DNA of 64,000 nucleotides from Trileptium ribeirensis (lineage: Eukaryota > Nematoda > Enoplea > Enoplida > Thoracostomopsidae). Numbering within the stretch: position 1 is the stretch's first letter; each line of letters opens with the position of its first letter. Positions 45,485 to 58,577 of the stretch are shown here, one piece after another. The translations under genes were made by a program, and so were the position numbers. The notes beneath the pieces are model-generated. The model did not search any database and was not told the origin of the DNA. It worked only from the letters and a program-made list of their open reading frames with translations. Where the stretch lies: the NCBI GenBank assembly GCA_030248225.1, contig JASANE010020195.1, positions 62,001 through 126,000 of the forward strand, read 5' to 3'.

Positions 45485-45885
45485 ATATCAAGAGTGCATT
45501 AGAGAAGAGTATGACACTTGCCACCACTCTAATGTTAGCCCGTGTTTGATGCGTTTTTGGTCTGACTCCCTCATTTCTTGGGTGGGGGTCGTCATGCACA
45601 GACCCCCCGTCATTTACTGGGTATGCCAGAACCCCAGTTTGGGGGGTAGCTCGGACACCCCAGTTTTAGGAGGGTTCGTTGAACCCGTAGTTACTTATAA
45701 ACCGACGTCCCTAAAACTGGGGTGGTTCGAGCTACCCCCTAAAAGTGGGTGGGGGCGTAACATACCCCCTCCACAAAATGAGAGGGGGTCAGGAAAAAAG
45801 CGCCCGTGTCATCAAACACGGGCTAACATATGAGCGCTGGGAAGTGATATACTTTTCTCTAATGCCTTCATGGTAATATCACGAG
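45485..45885. mobile_element. Palindromic foldback element, copy 1
   Basis: A near-complete palindrome of about 400 bp is centred near 45680. A perfect 20-bp inverted pair is ATGTTAGCCCGTGTTTGATG (45532-45551) and its complement at 45810-45829. Outer arms (AGTGCATTAGAGAAGAGTAT and its partner ending near 45880) and inner arms (GGGGGTAGCTCG ... CCCCAGTTTTAGG) also pair. No coding capacity. The target duplication is unclear because the right end runs into copy 2. Confidence 0.75.
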
Positions 45886-46328
45886 TGCATTAAAAAAGTA
45901 TGGCACTTCACTGCACTTTAATGTTAACCCCTTTTGATGGCACGGACGTTTTTGGCCTGGCCTCCTCATTCCCTTATTTCATGGGGGTCGTAATACGCAG
46001 AACCGCTTACTTTGGGTGGATATGTAGTTTAGGGGGTTAAGTCGGACCCCCTGAGTGGTGTAGCTCGGACCACCCCAGTTTTAGGGTCGTCAGTTTATAA
46101 TCAGCTACCGGTTCAACCGTCTCCTCAAAATTGTGGCTTCGAGCTATCCCCCCTAAAACTGGGGGTCGGACATACCCGCTTGTTTAATAAGGGGGTCTGT
46201 GCATGATGTCCCCATATAAATACGAGGGTCAGGCCGAAAACTCCCGGGTCAAGAAAAACGAAATAACACTAGAGGGCAGGGAAATGTCGCACCCTCCCCT
46301 AAAGCACTCTTGGTAATATCAAGCCATC
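45886..46328. mobile_element. Palindromic foldback element, copy 2, tandem to copy 1
   Basis: This is the same element as copy 1 in direct tandem, more diverged. It begins CGAGTGCATTAAAAAAGTAT and ends CACTCTTGGTAATATCA, with arms centred near 46105 (GTAGCTCGGACCACCCCAG ... CTTCGAGCTATCCCCC). The junction between copies is GGTAATATCACGAGTGCATT. Confidence 0.7.
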
Positions 46329-47775
46329 GACACCGCTACCATCACCGTAGGTCATTTAAACAATTCATCCATGGTTTAAATGTAAATTTGGATATCAAAT
46401 ATTTACGAACACAGTTCAAAATTTTTATACTCAGTTTCGCAGAATGTCTCCAAAAGAAAAGAGGCTTAATTATTTGGTACATATTATCTCTTAAATTTGA
46501 GTGAATATTTCCACTGTACTTCAGAAATATTCCCGTTTAAATTTGCGAATATTTCTCGAACAAGCTTATTGGAGCAAAAATACTGTACAAATTTTATGGC
46601 CAGCAATGTAACACCCAAGGAACACAAACATATAGCAAACATGACCATATTCCGAAGAAAAATATTTTTGTGTTGCCGAGGGGGGATTATTGGAACTTCA
46701 AAAATCGAGAAATATTTTTCAGGGATATGGGTAAAATGAGTGTTTTGTAAACCGCTTCATCGAGCTGAATCAATCGGTACCAGAATCAGCTCTGTATCTT
46801 CAAAACTGACCAAATTCGGGCTAGGGAGATAATGGAAAAGAACCGAAAATAGTTGCATAGCATTCCCTAGCAGATAGTTCAACCAAAGTAAACTTGCTAA
46901 CTTGTTCGATATTGACAATAAAAACATCAATGACAGGGGCTCGAGCTGGAGCAAAGCGATCGGCGACATAGTTTAAAACATTATTTTCGACAGAGATAGC
47001 TGCCTAGCTAGCGGCTATAACAGAGTTTTTGATTTTTTGTCATACCGGACAGGCTGTGACATAAGTTCAACCTCAACTCACACCGTGTTCTGTTGTAACG
47101 GTTAACTCCTTGAGTTAATAAACATCCCGTTTTAAGTTCGACTAGTTTGAACATTTCTTACATAACTGGTGGTGTGAAACTTTACCGCTGAAAAAACCTA
47201 AGGTTCCGTCATCTATTTTGTTGTGTAATGTATATTGATTGATTATTACAATGCATATGAAACTTTTTACGTGTTCTGTGCTATGTGTCATGTACTTACT
47301 ACGTGTTCTGTGCTTCGTGTTCTGTGCATTCATATGAAACTTTTTAAGTGTTCTCATATATTTTTGTAGTTAAGTACAGAGTGCATTGCTTTGTTGACGA
47401 GTGTTGTATGCTTGTATCAACTACGTATTTTTGCGAATTTGCTGCGGAAGCTATATTTAACATTATATGAATGATGCTTGTCCAATAAAATTAAAACTAC
47501 TGTTGCTATAATTTGAAGAAATTCCCTGCATTATAATTTAAAATCAGAAATGTGTAAATAGGACCATAATGGGCTGGGGGATGATCAGGTATAAATTGGA
47601 TTTTAGCGCTAAACTTAATAGAAGCGCCATAGATTATTTAATGAAATTTGGTGAAATTTGGTCTACCCCGCAATCAGCTGTAATAGACTTCCCTCGGTCA
47701 ATCTTAATAAAATTTTAACGTTTGTTAGTTTTATTAAAACCTATGTTTAGAGAGAGTAAAATAAATTTTTGTGTG
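46329..47775. other. No gene recognised; 79-bp duplication at 47.25 kb
   Basis: AT-rich sequence. CATATGAAACTTTTTACGTG at 47252 recurs with one change at 47331. ACGTGTTCTGTGC-like text lies between, a small local duplication. Confidence 0.5.
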
Positions 47776-48370
47776 TTACGGCCACAGTGTGCATATATTT
47801 CGAGTTTGAGTGTAGGTCCCGATGTCTTAACTGTTACACTTACATTATCAGATTTGTGAGTGTATTTCTTCTGAAATTTCTTGCAAGGCTTAAAATTTCT
47901 TTTGAGTTAGGGATTCCAAGAATTTTATAAAATGGTTTCTCTAGTGCAAAAATTAACACTTGAGTGAAAGAGCGGATTCTTGAATTCTGGGAATTTGTAT
48001 GCATCTTGGTGACAATTATATTGAAACTTAAAATGTTGTGGAGATTTGAGAACCAGGTTTATTCGAATTCCCTGAAATTGAGTTAGAGCAGTTGATTTAA
48101 TGGTTTGTACAGTTAATCAGGGCTTCAGTCGGCCTCTAGAAGCTGCGCAGTTAAGATGCGTACGGTTCAGCCGCTTATGGGTTTTATGTTTATCATTTGT
48201 ATGTGATTTTGTTGTAGATTGGAAGAAATAAACTGCGCATTCATTATAAGCAGTGTCAAAATAAGATGTTAGGAATAGGCTAATAAAGCTCCGTTGGAAA
48301 TCGCATTGGAGTATTTAATGTAAAAATTGTCGTTTGTATGTAATCTGTAGTGGAACTAAATAGTCATAGA
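47776..48370 (+). repeat. Dispersed ~600-bp repeat, copy A
   Basis: Starts at TTACGGCCACAGTGTGCATA and ends near TAGTGGAACTAAATAGTC. It can be followed base by base against copy B (53311-53908) over its whole length in the same orientation, with roughly one difference in five by eye. Shared landmarks include AACTGTTACACTTACATTA, CTGCGCAGTTAAG and AAATAAACTRCGCATTCATT. It contains no long frame. Family unknown; it could be an LTR or a non-autonomous element. Confidence 0.8.
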
Positions 48371-48821
48371 AGCACATTTTGGTGCAGCAAGCCTGGAACA
48401 GAACTAGACTAAAAAATTTTAAAATTTATTGGTCTTAGTTAGCATCTCAATATCTCAGGCAAACTTGTTTGTATTCCAATTACTTAACTTCGGTGGTTGA
48501 TCAAGGTGGTTAGTATTTGTGAAATTGAATATGTGCTAAGCCATGGGGTTTCAAAATGGCATGGTTATGGAACACCAAAATCTATCTGCAATTTTTGATA
48601 CTGATGATATTCCTGTTTAGTAAGCAAACTTTGATGATGATTTTGAGTAATGAATAAGTATTTTTAACGAATTTCATTTAAAAATCAGTGGTCAAAAGAT
48701 GATGCTGCTCGAAAATAAGAAAGTGTCGTGTGAAATTAAAGAAAGATTATGATCTTTTGAAAACCTATTTGTTTGAAAGTTTTGTATCGAAGTATGTTAC
48801 GTATGATTATGGTGTTCAACT
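48371..48821. other. No gene recognised
   Basis: AT-rich interval between the dispersed repeat and the gag remnant. It may hold the unreadable N-terminal gag. Confidence 0.4.
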
Positions 48822-49150
48822 GAGGGAAGTTTGCAAGGTATTAGCGAATCGATCAATACCTATGCATGTTACATTTTACGTCTTGTAAGCAAAGCCTATC
48901 CTACACTGTCCGATGAGACCAAGGATATCATCGCACTAAAAAATTTCAATGTGGGTTGAATAAAACAACTAGGCGATTTGTGTTAGCTGCCAGGCCTGAA
49001 TCAGTTCGGGCGGCAGTAGTTGAGGCTCGTAAGCAAATGTGTATTGAAAACTCTATATGTTCGACTGAGGCAGAATGTTTGAAACAAAATTTAAATTTAA
49101 CTGGTGGTGGATACCATAAGAATAGTTTAAATCGTAAGCCATTAGAATAG
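48822..49150 (+). pseudogene. LTR-retrotransposon gag (capsid) remnant
   Basis: The reading ESINTYACYILRLVSKAYP (48846-48902), then LSDETKDIIALKNFNVG and, after a one-base frame change at about 48955, NKTTRRFVLAARPESVRAAV, matches the C-terminal capsid region of Gypsy-type gag. There ESxxxYAxxLxxLAxxAYP, an ALxxFxxGL and a RPxSLxEAV follow one another. The missing base would complete the Gly-Leu of that block. Family role: assembly of virus-like particles around element RNA. A clear zinc knuckle (CxxCxxxxHxxxxC) is not seen and the frame ends at 49150. It lies about 450 bases after dispersed-repeat copy A, so copy A could be its LTR or leader; that is speculation. Confidence 0.6.
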
Positions 49151-52100
49151 GATCAAAAGTTTGAACGCTTTTCATGTCGGTCATTAATTTGGGAAGACCA
49201 AATACAGGATATGCATCGTGATTTAGAAATACGAAAGGATTTACTGGCAGTTGCGGTATCGAATGGAACATGCGGTCCGATGCTGAAATTGAGGTTCTAT
49301 GAAAGATTGTTCATAGAAAATTTATGCGCAAGCCAACATTTGTCTTTGACCGAACCAAAGCGGCCGAATTACGTGGAGTTTTGATCAAGAACATATTATG
49401 GGGTCAAAAAGTAGTAAATTATGCTGAAACACATATCAAGTCAGTGAATAATGTTAAACAAAGTGAAGTACTGGCGGACATTACTGCTAGAAGCAGCGAG
49501 TTGGCATACTTTGCGTTCATTAATCTTGAACGTGAACAGCGAGTTGTTATCGTAAGGAACGTTAAGTTTCCATGTATATGTGTGCAAGATAACACCTATA
49601 GGTTTAGCCAGAGTAAAAGTTTGACCTCAAGTTCACTAGAGTTGCAAGTACTAATTTGTGTAAGTTTAATGAAATACATTCTTCAAGACTGCAACATTAT
49701 ATGTATATGTGCAAACAAGCATGAGTATGCTTTTGTGTGTGTATGTTTGTTCTCCAGGTGACTAGGTATAATCCTGAACAGTCCAATTCCTAATTTTCCC
49801 CATTGTCGGAGGTATGACGTTACGTCCTTTTTGGTGCAGCAACCCGCAATGCAGAAGCCCACATACGCGAACAAGCAAGGTCATGGAGTAGCGCTTATCT
49901 TACTTATTGTTCGAAAAAAATTTACAAATGTGGAATACGTAACGCAATTCCGTATTCAGGCAAGTTGATATGTATTATTAATTTAAGACTCAAATTTTCA
50001 AAGCAATCATCACAAAATATTTACGCTGTACTGGAATGATCTTAGTAACTTGCAATCAAATTTGTAAAACTGATATGATGAAAAATTTAAAATGTGCGCG
50101 ATGCCACACTCGTGTTGTAACTTTCTGTATTTCAGAAAATGCTGAACTACAATTATTAAATTTCATAAAAAAATTGGGGCAAGTTTGGTCAGTGTTCTCA
50201 GCGCGTTCGTAGGAGACATTTCTTAGGTGATCCTACATAAATAAACTATGATATGGAGTCATTATAAGTTTTACGATGGAGCTGATATAGATTAATTCAG
50301 ATATAATCAGTTTTCTTACAATTTTTATTTTGTTGGAAAGGTAAGAATTTCTTCCTCTTGGGAATAGAGATAATAACTTTGGAGCAATTCTTCATGCTAT
50401 TTGCGACATTATTGGTAACTGCTTTGAGCCAATTGTTAGTGATATATCGTTAGTCGTTGTCGCTATCAAAACGGTGAACACGGGAGACTTCTAATGGGAA
50501 AAATTTTGCGAACATTTTGAAAAAATTTTAAATTTTCTTACAAGTTTTCTGATTTGATTTTAAAATATATTTTTTTTGAAACACAGCTTAAGCTATGGGA
50601 TATACTTGCCTTTACTACGGCATTGGAAAGTACGCTTTGATTTGCTTGATCACTGTAACACATTAATATGCCTCGTTTTCGTCGGCTTGTTATTATTATA
50701 TTTTAAAAAATCTAGAAATTGACGTGAAGTTGTTACAGGTTACAGCCCTAATTTAAAAATCATTGCACCGAAAATCCTAATGGCTTGAAGTGATTTAATC
50801 GAAAATTTACGGATAACAAATCTGATATATATGGTTGTTTACATGACAGTATTGTTTACATGAAGCGATGTATGACAGTTTGGTGTTTCCACGTTTTTAT
50901 AGGATCAATAAAAGTTATGGTTATGGCCTTCTGTCTATAGTAAAAAATATTCCGTTGGCGCATTGCACATAGTAACGGTCAGCGACAACTATGAAGGTGA
51001 GTTGGAACAAAAAGGAATATGCGAGTAAGCTCAATTAAAGTGAGTTCTGGGTTACGTTATTTGATATGTTGTAGAAGAATCATTTGCGAAAGTTCACGTT
51101 TCATTGTTGGGGTTGTATAGAATTTTTACTTGGAACTGCATTGTGGAGGAAAATGAGCAATATTTTTGGTCAATTGTTTTTGCAATTTATTAATATATGT
51201 AATTTTCTAAATAGATGGTTACACTAAATTTAGATCGGTTCACTGTGTTAACTAGAGCAACTTGAATAAAAATTCACAATTGTAAATCACACCAGTTACT
51301 GAATTTCAAAATTTATCCACGTTTAAGCAAAAATATTTGGTTTCATCATAAAATTCCAAAACTTGGTTCAACGAAAATAATTCACATAATCTAGGCGTCC
51401 TGTGTTCTAAATTGAGATCTTGTAAACATGTAACAAAAGTTATAAAACTATGTGTGCGGAGTTTTTATAAAACATTAAGTCCCTACTTGCACAAAAAACT
51501 GGATTTTGATATTACTAGTTATGAAAAAATGGTTTTGACTTTTGGAAATTTTGAACTTAAAATTTACAGTGTTGGCAAATGGAAATTTGCGATACTCCAA
51601 ATAAGATTAAACCACAGTGTATCATCATCGTGTGGTAATAAAATAAGACTATCGAAAGCTCATTTAGTCGTATGGTCACTGAGGCGAAAAGTCAATTTAG
51701 AAAACTCTATATGTTTAAAATATGGAATATTAAACCCTAAAAACTAACGAGTGTAAGTAGAAAAAAAGTTTGCGACATTAAAAAATGTTTCCCAAAATTT
51801 CAAAAAGAATTTTCTAAATCTATAGGAAGGAGGTGGTCCACACATCTAATGGGAGAATTTGTTATTTGAAACTATTATAAAACTTTTGGCTCATGAAAAT
51901 TATATATAATTAGATGCGTGTACTAGTACTTATTTACCTAATCGGACAGTGGGCTTTCTCAGTTTCAAACGTATGTCGCTCACGAAAAACATTTCCCGCC
52001 CCCTGCGCTAGCTAGATGATAAATATCAGCCGGGTACCTGAAGTAACACAACAGTAAGGATGCGCTGTCGACGGCGTCCCTAGTAGGCGGTTTCACCCAA

Positions 52101-53310
52101 GGCGAGGAATGAGCAACGGAATGCGCTGAACATTTTTAAATTGGTTTTGTGCTCGTGTTGGACCACCCCACTCAGAAATAAAACTAAATCTAATGTTCTG
52201 CTATCATGACCGTTAAATATGTGTTCTTTATTACATATTACCGTCACTGTTTAGCTAGGGTCCGGTTTAGTAACTATCTAACCGCGCGTATACAATGCAT
52301 CATGTGCTTAAGGGTAATAAAATATATTACTTGGATAGGCTCTTAGATCTTGTGCTAATTTCAATGCATTCTAGGTATGTTGTTTTTAATAATAATTTGT
52401 TTGCGAACTGGGCTCCGGTTTATTTGCTATCCAGTTCGACTTTGGATAGGTATATATATGTCTTCGTAGGGATATGGTCCCGTATGAAGGGAGTCAAATA
52501 TGATTTTTTCGCGTGAACCTTAGGGAGTGCCATTTTATCACATCACCTTTGTGTGTACATTTTTGTGTTTTGTGTCTTTGTGCTACCGTATGAAATTTTC
52601 TATCTCATTTAAAAAATCTCAACTTATTTAACCTCAACGGTATTTTTACTTATTGCTAGAGTGCAATACCAACGATCCTATACTGTTTTAGATGCAAGCG
52701 GGTTTCAATCGCCGGTCCGTGTAAGAGTTGACTGTTCCTGGATACTGTAGGTTGACCCACAGAAAGAATTTGTGTCTCCGTCAGTCTTTTGTGTTCCCGC
52801 TACTTCCCAAAAATATACATGACCCACGAACGGCACTAATCCACATGTGCCTATAAAACATGTCCGAACAGACACTCAGGAGATGTTATGTCCCTGTATG
52901 CTTCACTGTGAACTTGGAGATTTATTTAAAGAGGGTTCACGCAGGTGATTTTATATCCCTACGATTCTGCTGTTGTATTTCTTCTAAACTCCTAAAGAAA
53001 ACTTATAGGTGTTTATATGTGTATATCTATATATAAATGAATATGCATCCATGTAAGTGCATGAAAATGTGTAAGTAACTAAGAAGTTTTTCAGTTCAAA
53101 TGTCAAATGGTCACCAATCGGTTACTTAGTGTTTTTGAAGTAATCTTTAATAGGGCAATTTTTTGTTTCGTAACGCTTTGGATGCGCTGCCCGAAACACC
53201 CATTTTATGTCCTTTTATATGTTGACGAAAATCTGGTGCGCCGAATAAGTGATTTCCAGAAGCTCATGACGGAAGGTGTTATTAGGAGGCACCTTAAGGT
53301 TACTCACGCA
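49151..53310. other. No gene recognised
   Basis: AT-rich sequence. A 145-codon plus-strand frame at 49324-49761 has an ordinary-looking N-terminal half but no recognisable domain, and could be a decayed continuation of the retroelement. A small GC-richer patch lies at 51995-52110. Confidence 0.45.
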
Positions 53311-53908
53311 TTACGGCTGCAATGTGCAGATATTTCGGGTTAGAGTGTATCCCCTGGATGTTTTAACTGTTACACTTACATTAGCGGATTTGTAAGTGTA
53401 TTTCTGCTGAAATTCTTAGAAATCTTAAAATTTGTTTTGAGTTAAAAATTCCGAGAATTTTATACAAGGTTTGTCTGACACAGAAACTAAAAATTAATTT
53501 AGAGAGCGGACTATCGAATTCTCGGAATTCGTAGGCATTTTTATGACAATTATATTGAGAGCTAAGGTATCATGGAGATGTGAAAACTATGTTTATTCGA
53601 GTTGCCTGAAAATGAGCTAGAAAAGTTGATTTTAGCGGCTTACGCAGTTAATCAAGGCCTCAGTCAGTCTCAGATGCTGCGCAGTTAAGGCGAGTACGGT
53701 TCAGCCATTTATGTGTTTTATGAGTATGCTTTGTATGTGATTTTGTTGTATATTGGAAGAAATAAACTACGCATTCATTATAAGCAGTATCAAAATAAGG
53801 TATTAGGAATAAGCTTATAAAGCACCGTTGGAAATAGCATTGGAGTATTTTGTGTGAAAATTGTCGTCGTCTGTATGTAGTCTATAGTGGAATTAAACAG
53901 CCTAGAAC
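53311..53908 (+). repeat. Dispersed ~600-bp repeat, copy B
   Basis: Counterpart of 47776-48370 in the same orientation. It is preceded by ACCTTAAGGTTACTCACGCA, which resembles the start of the 175-bp duplication at 22.25 kb, so the family may extend further 5' than copy A shows. Confidence 0.8.
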
Positions 53909-54319
53909 CATATAGGTTGCATTATGTAATTTAGACTGTTACACTAAAAATGTTACTGTTTGAGTTCGTGCCGTTGAAAACATTGAGTGCAGCTGTCGTC
54001 CCAGAATTATGCCACATACCACTCAGCCGAACTAACATTATTTCAGTTTATTTTGTACTACTAATAACTGGTGTAATGTAGTATTTATGTGGATTTCTTC
54101 CAGACATTAGTTAAATTACATCCAACTAATCAAGACACAAGCCGATAGAAATATATATTTATCGCTTTTCTTATGGTGTCCTTAGTTAGTCTTAATTGCA
54201 TTTCTTGGCCTTAGTGCCGTGGAGGTGGCACGCGTTTTATTTAAATAAAGAACATTTGTACTGAGGACCCAACAAGTAGTGCTCGAGCCTATATATATGC
54301 ATTTATATCGTAGGTGTCG
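53909..54319. other. No gene recognised
   Basis: AT-rich sequence without recognisable features. Confidence 0.5.
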
Positions 54320-54650
54320 AAGATCCGTTGACTTAGGGGGTACATGGCTTCGGCCGGGGCTCGGCGGAGGGCTTCACGGCGGGAGAGGGTACATTTCGAA
54401 ATTTTTAGGAAGTTAATATTTCCCAATTTTGATGAATTTTTTCTCAATTTTTGCCAATTTGCGATAAATTTTTGCTGATTTCCACTCCCTATTTTTGGCA
54501 ATTTACTCCAATTTTTGTTAATTTTAACACTAATTTTTCTAGTCCTTTGCTAGAAATTGCCGAGCGCCATGGAAAAGGTTACTGAATCTTCATGCGGGAG
54601 GCATCTTTGGCTTGGGGTCGGTCCGAGACATAGAAGAGTAACGTCCTACC
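54320..54650 (+). repeat. AT-rich AATTTTTGC block with GC-rich flanks, copy 2
   Basis: Repeated CAATTTTTGCCAATTT-like units at 54400-54540 lie between GC-rich flanks, similar in layout to the minus strand of 24500-24870. Homology beyond the simple core is tentative. Confidence 0.35.
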
Positions 54651-57600
54651 CGATCTACGCCTATGCCTTATAGTATCGCAAAATAACTATAAATATTGTC
54701 TTCGGTTTCAAGGGCAATATTAAAAGTTATTTTTCCTAATTGCTATAAGCAAAACTATAAATTTGATATGTCTAATTCTTATAGTGTATAGCACAGAAGC
54801 TTTCGGACATCTAGTTTAGTCTATAATTGAATAAGTTTTTAGTGGCTCGAACCCCTTTCAGCACGTTTCAGATGTTGACATGTTACAGCTGACTAGATAT
54901 GTTTTCATCGTAATCACTGTATGTTGTATATATGTATTAATCTCTTGGACTCTAAATAGATAAACATCACAAAACGCTTTGATATTTGGTTATTAGGTTA
55001 TTTAGATCTTGTGTAATTTGGAACGTAACGGTTTCAAAACTGGCTTGAAACTATATGTTTCGCTGGTCGTTATAAGTAAAAACTGTGAAGCACTTCAAGT
55101 GCCTCTCGCTTCCGGACAAGCCATGTTAGCGGCGATGATTAAACGCTATTGTAACCGTTTCGATTCATATTGCTGGTTTCATAGTGTTGTAGTGTGCACG
55201 GCACCCCTTAATTACACAATCTATCTAAATGTGTATTGAGTCAATTGGCCTTTTCTTGTTTATCCTTCCACAATATGAATGTAGCGAAAAGTGTTTTAAC
55301 TTTCATGCCTCTACTTTTAAACTTTTGTTCAAACCTTGATATATAATCAAAATGCAGTCCTTGAAATAAATCATGATACGAGGTTTACCAAATATAATGA
55401 ATAGTACGTTTCGGATAGAATGCGAAGATTGCGCTAAGGAGTTTGGAGCTACGAGGGATGGAAACTTATATCAGGAGATCCTGCTAAGAAGATAGAGGCA
55501 GATCCAACTGTCAAATTTTGATCCCTAATGGTAAGACAAACGGTAGTTAATGAAATATATTAAATGCATATTTTGTGTAATCACTGATGGGTTATTAATT
55601 ATTAATGTAGTATGTTTTGCAAACATTAAATACTAATCATTGCGAATTAAAATGGATGTATGTACCATATGAGCCGAAACGACCATATAAGACAAGCCAG
55701 AACGACCTTTACGTACGTTCATTACCAGGCAATTCACCTGCACTTGCTTTTAAAAGAGTACTCGATCAAGTAGCAAATCGAGTTATTACGCTTTGATTTG
55801 AGTTAAAAATTCTCAATTTTTGCGAACGAGTTGATATTTACTTTCTCTTCATCGATACTTAAAATATCAAAATTAAGAGCTGTTATTGTTTTCACCCTGT
55901 TTTTCAACCAGGGCTAGCCTGAGACAAAATAGACCTGGAAATAATTATATACTCATAACGGAATATGCGAGAAATTAAACAGCTTTATTTGATTACAACG
56001 ATATGATACGATACGATATTTTATTCGTCACAGCCGTATGATTTTGCTTTCCTGATTTACATTTCCAGCACGATACCGGCCTACGACAAGACATTTTAAC
56101 TGTTGCGTGCGTACGCGCGTTTTCGGAGATATATATATTCAGAATTGTCAACGGTTAGCTCAGCAGCAACATTATTCCCTACGGATGTGTATTACTGGAA
56201 GAACAACAGTTTCTGGATAGCTACACAAATACCTCTCGTGTTGTTTTTACTTCGCAGATATCGTTGGACTTTAAGTACCTTAAATTCACGAAAATACACC
56301 AACATCATTACAGAAAAGAAAAATAGCCTATTATAGTATGTTTTAGTAAACATAGTTCTGTAATTGACTTTAGTACTTTTGTAGTTCTGTAATTTTCACT
56401 AGTCTTAGGGATGTCTAAGGTAAACGAGCGATGCAGACTTAAAAAAATGACTTTAAAGTCCTTCCCAAATAACACCTTTTGTAGTCAATATAATGATTTG
56501 TTATTACATAACTAGACTGTTCGGTACTTCTTTTTGCCTTTTTCTGTCTTTCAAATCACATTAATTCACATCACCAAAATGCAGCAATAAAACCCTTAGC
56601 GTTGTGCTTAACTGGATACCAAAGTGTTCTCACAAACAAATTCCCTATATGAACACCCAGTCAGGGTTGTTTGCGACAAGCACCTCAAAGCACAACAAAG
56701 TTAGGTCGGTAGAGCATAACGAGATTCTGGGATCACAAATTATAAAACGGCTGAACATTAATAAGCAAGCGGCTAACGTGTCTGATTCGCTCGGAAAATA
56801 AAGAGCTTAAATTCTAGTACTTTCATCTTAGGCTGCCATGCCGTTTTCATATATGCGCTTCAAACAGTCCCAAAGTTTAAAACATTGAGTACAGATCATA
56901 GGTCTTAGCTATAGTAAGTGTTTACATCGGTGTATGAGATAAGAACCGCTCTCCCATGGAGACGTTAGACATGCTACCTAGCTATGTGATCAACCTTAGA
57001 GACCAGACCGAAACACCCTGGTGAAGTTTTAGTATGGGTATACTATGTTAAGAGGTCATTTTGTGACTGACTATTTATTTTTAGAGGTAACCATTGCCTA
57101 GGCACTGTTTAACAAAATTCGGCAATGTAACTACATTTCCTTAATATAATTACACACTTAATGCTACATTCCTACTACTGTTCTGTCCCTAATAGTGTTT
57201 TGTCACTAAGTTACTTTTGCTGAGAACGAAATGGTAATGTAGTGTTTAGGCTCAAAGGGAACCTGTTTCTTTTATTTGAACCGATCTCAGTTAACTTAGA
57301 ACGCTAAGGAAATAAGAGAAAACGTTAATAGACCAGTTTAGCTGTTGTTAGCTCCTATCTGATTGTCCATTCGAACGAAACTGCATTGTAACTCTCAAGC
57401 AACTAAAGAAAAACCTCTGACTGCTCTTTATACATGCTTCTCAAGCCATGATATGTGGATACGTCAATAGCAGACAACCTTCGATAAACATGATTTGAAG
57501 ATAAGAAAATTAATTTCCGTCCTTCACTATAATATTATAATATTGAACAACATATTGTTATCAACGATATATTATAATATTGTGGATGTCGCTCACTTGT

Positions 57601-58577
57601 GTATACTCGTAAAGCAGTTTATAATAGGCAACTGCGGTTAATACTCAGTCTCATGAGAATTGATTAAAAGCACGTTGCTACAACTAAAGCGGTAGTTGTT
57701 TTTTGCGGCGCAGTTTACGTACATAACTTGTAATTGTGACGAATATTTGTGTTTTAGAATGTAAAAATAACATGGTGTGCTGTCGAAATGTGCTGTGATT
57801 TTTGCAATGTTCGAAATTAGATTTTTTAAGAAAACGTGTCACACTAGCTTACAGTTTTCTCAACACACACCGAATTAATAATCCATTGATAAGGATAAAA
57901 TCGTAACGGTGGAATATTTTAATTGAAACAGAAACATTAAAAACTAAATGTGTGTAAGGGTTGATCTCTATATCGCAGGACTATCAAACTGACACCCAAC
58001 TATTGTGCCATCGGATCCATGAGAAATTCAGCGAATTCATGACTATATTTCTACCGAAAGCGTAATCTGCGTCCTGTATAACGTGTTATCTAACTTGTCG
58101 TATTTAGTACTACAATTTAGGATGCAAGGTAAAATTCTGAAACTAAACCGCAGTTTCGTGCACTAGATAATTTCATAAATTGATGTTACCAATGTTTTTT
58201 GCGTCCGAAGACATGACTAAAATATTATTGGTCTTAGCCTAATATAGTTTTATTTATATAATATATACAACAAATGGTCATGCTCCTTGACACATACTGT
58301 CAGACGCTTTGTATGTACATTACGTTACGGGCAATTGTATACCGTGCAGTTATATATTATAGCAATGTAAAACTAGTGTAATTATCTTCATATGCTTTAT
58401 TGTGTAGAAAAATTAGTAGCATCAAAATGGCGTAATGGAATTAACTATTAGTCTCGCGTCACAGGTCGGCCGCCACTTTTGCACGGTGATTCGACGACAA
58501 CATCTAAGACTAAAAATTGTGCTTAAAAATTGTATCTTTAATGTTTGTTATCATATTATAATATACATGATAAATCG
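54651..58577. other. No gene recognised
   Basis: AT-rich sequence. A short (GATAC)n run lies near 56000-56020, and AT palindromes (AATATTATAATATT) lie at about 57527-57590. No coding signal. Confidence 0.5.

Noticed and set aside
49324..49761. 145-codon plus-strand frame after the gag remnant
   Set aside because: No protease, knuckle or other retroelement motif could be recognised, and the C-terminal half is low-complexity.
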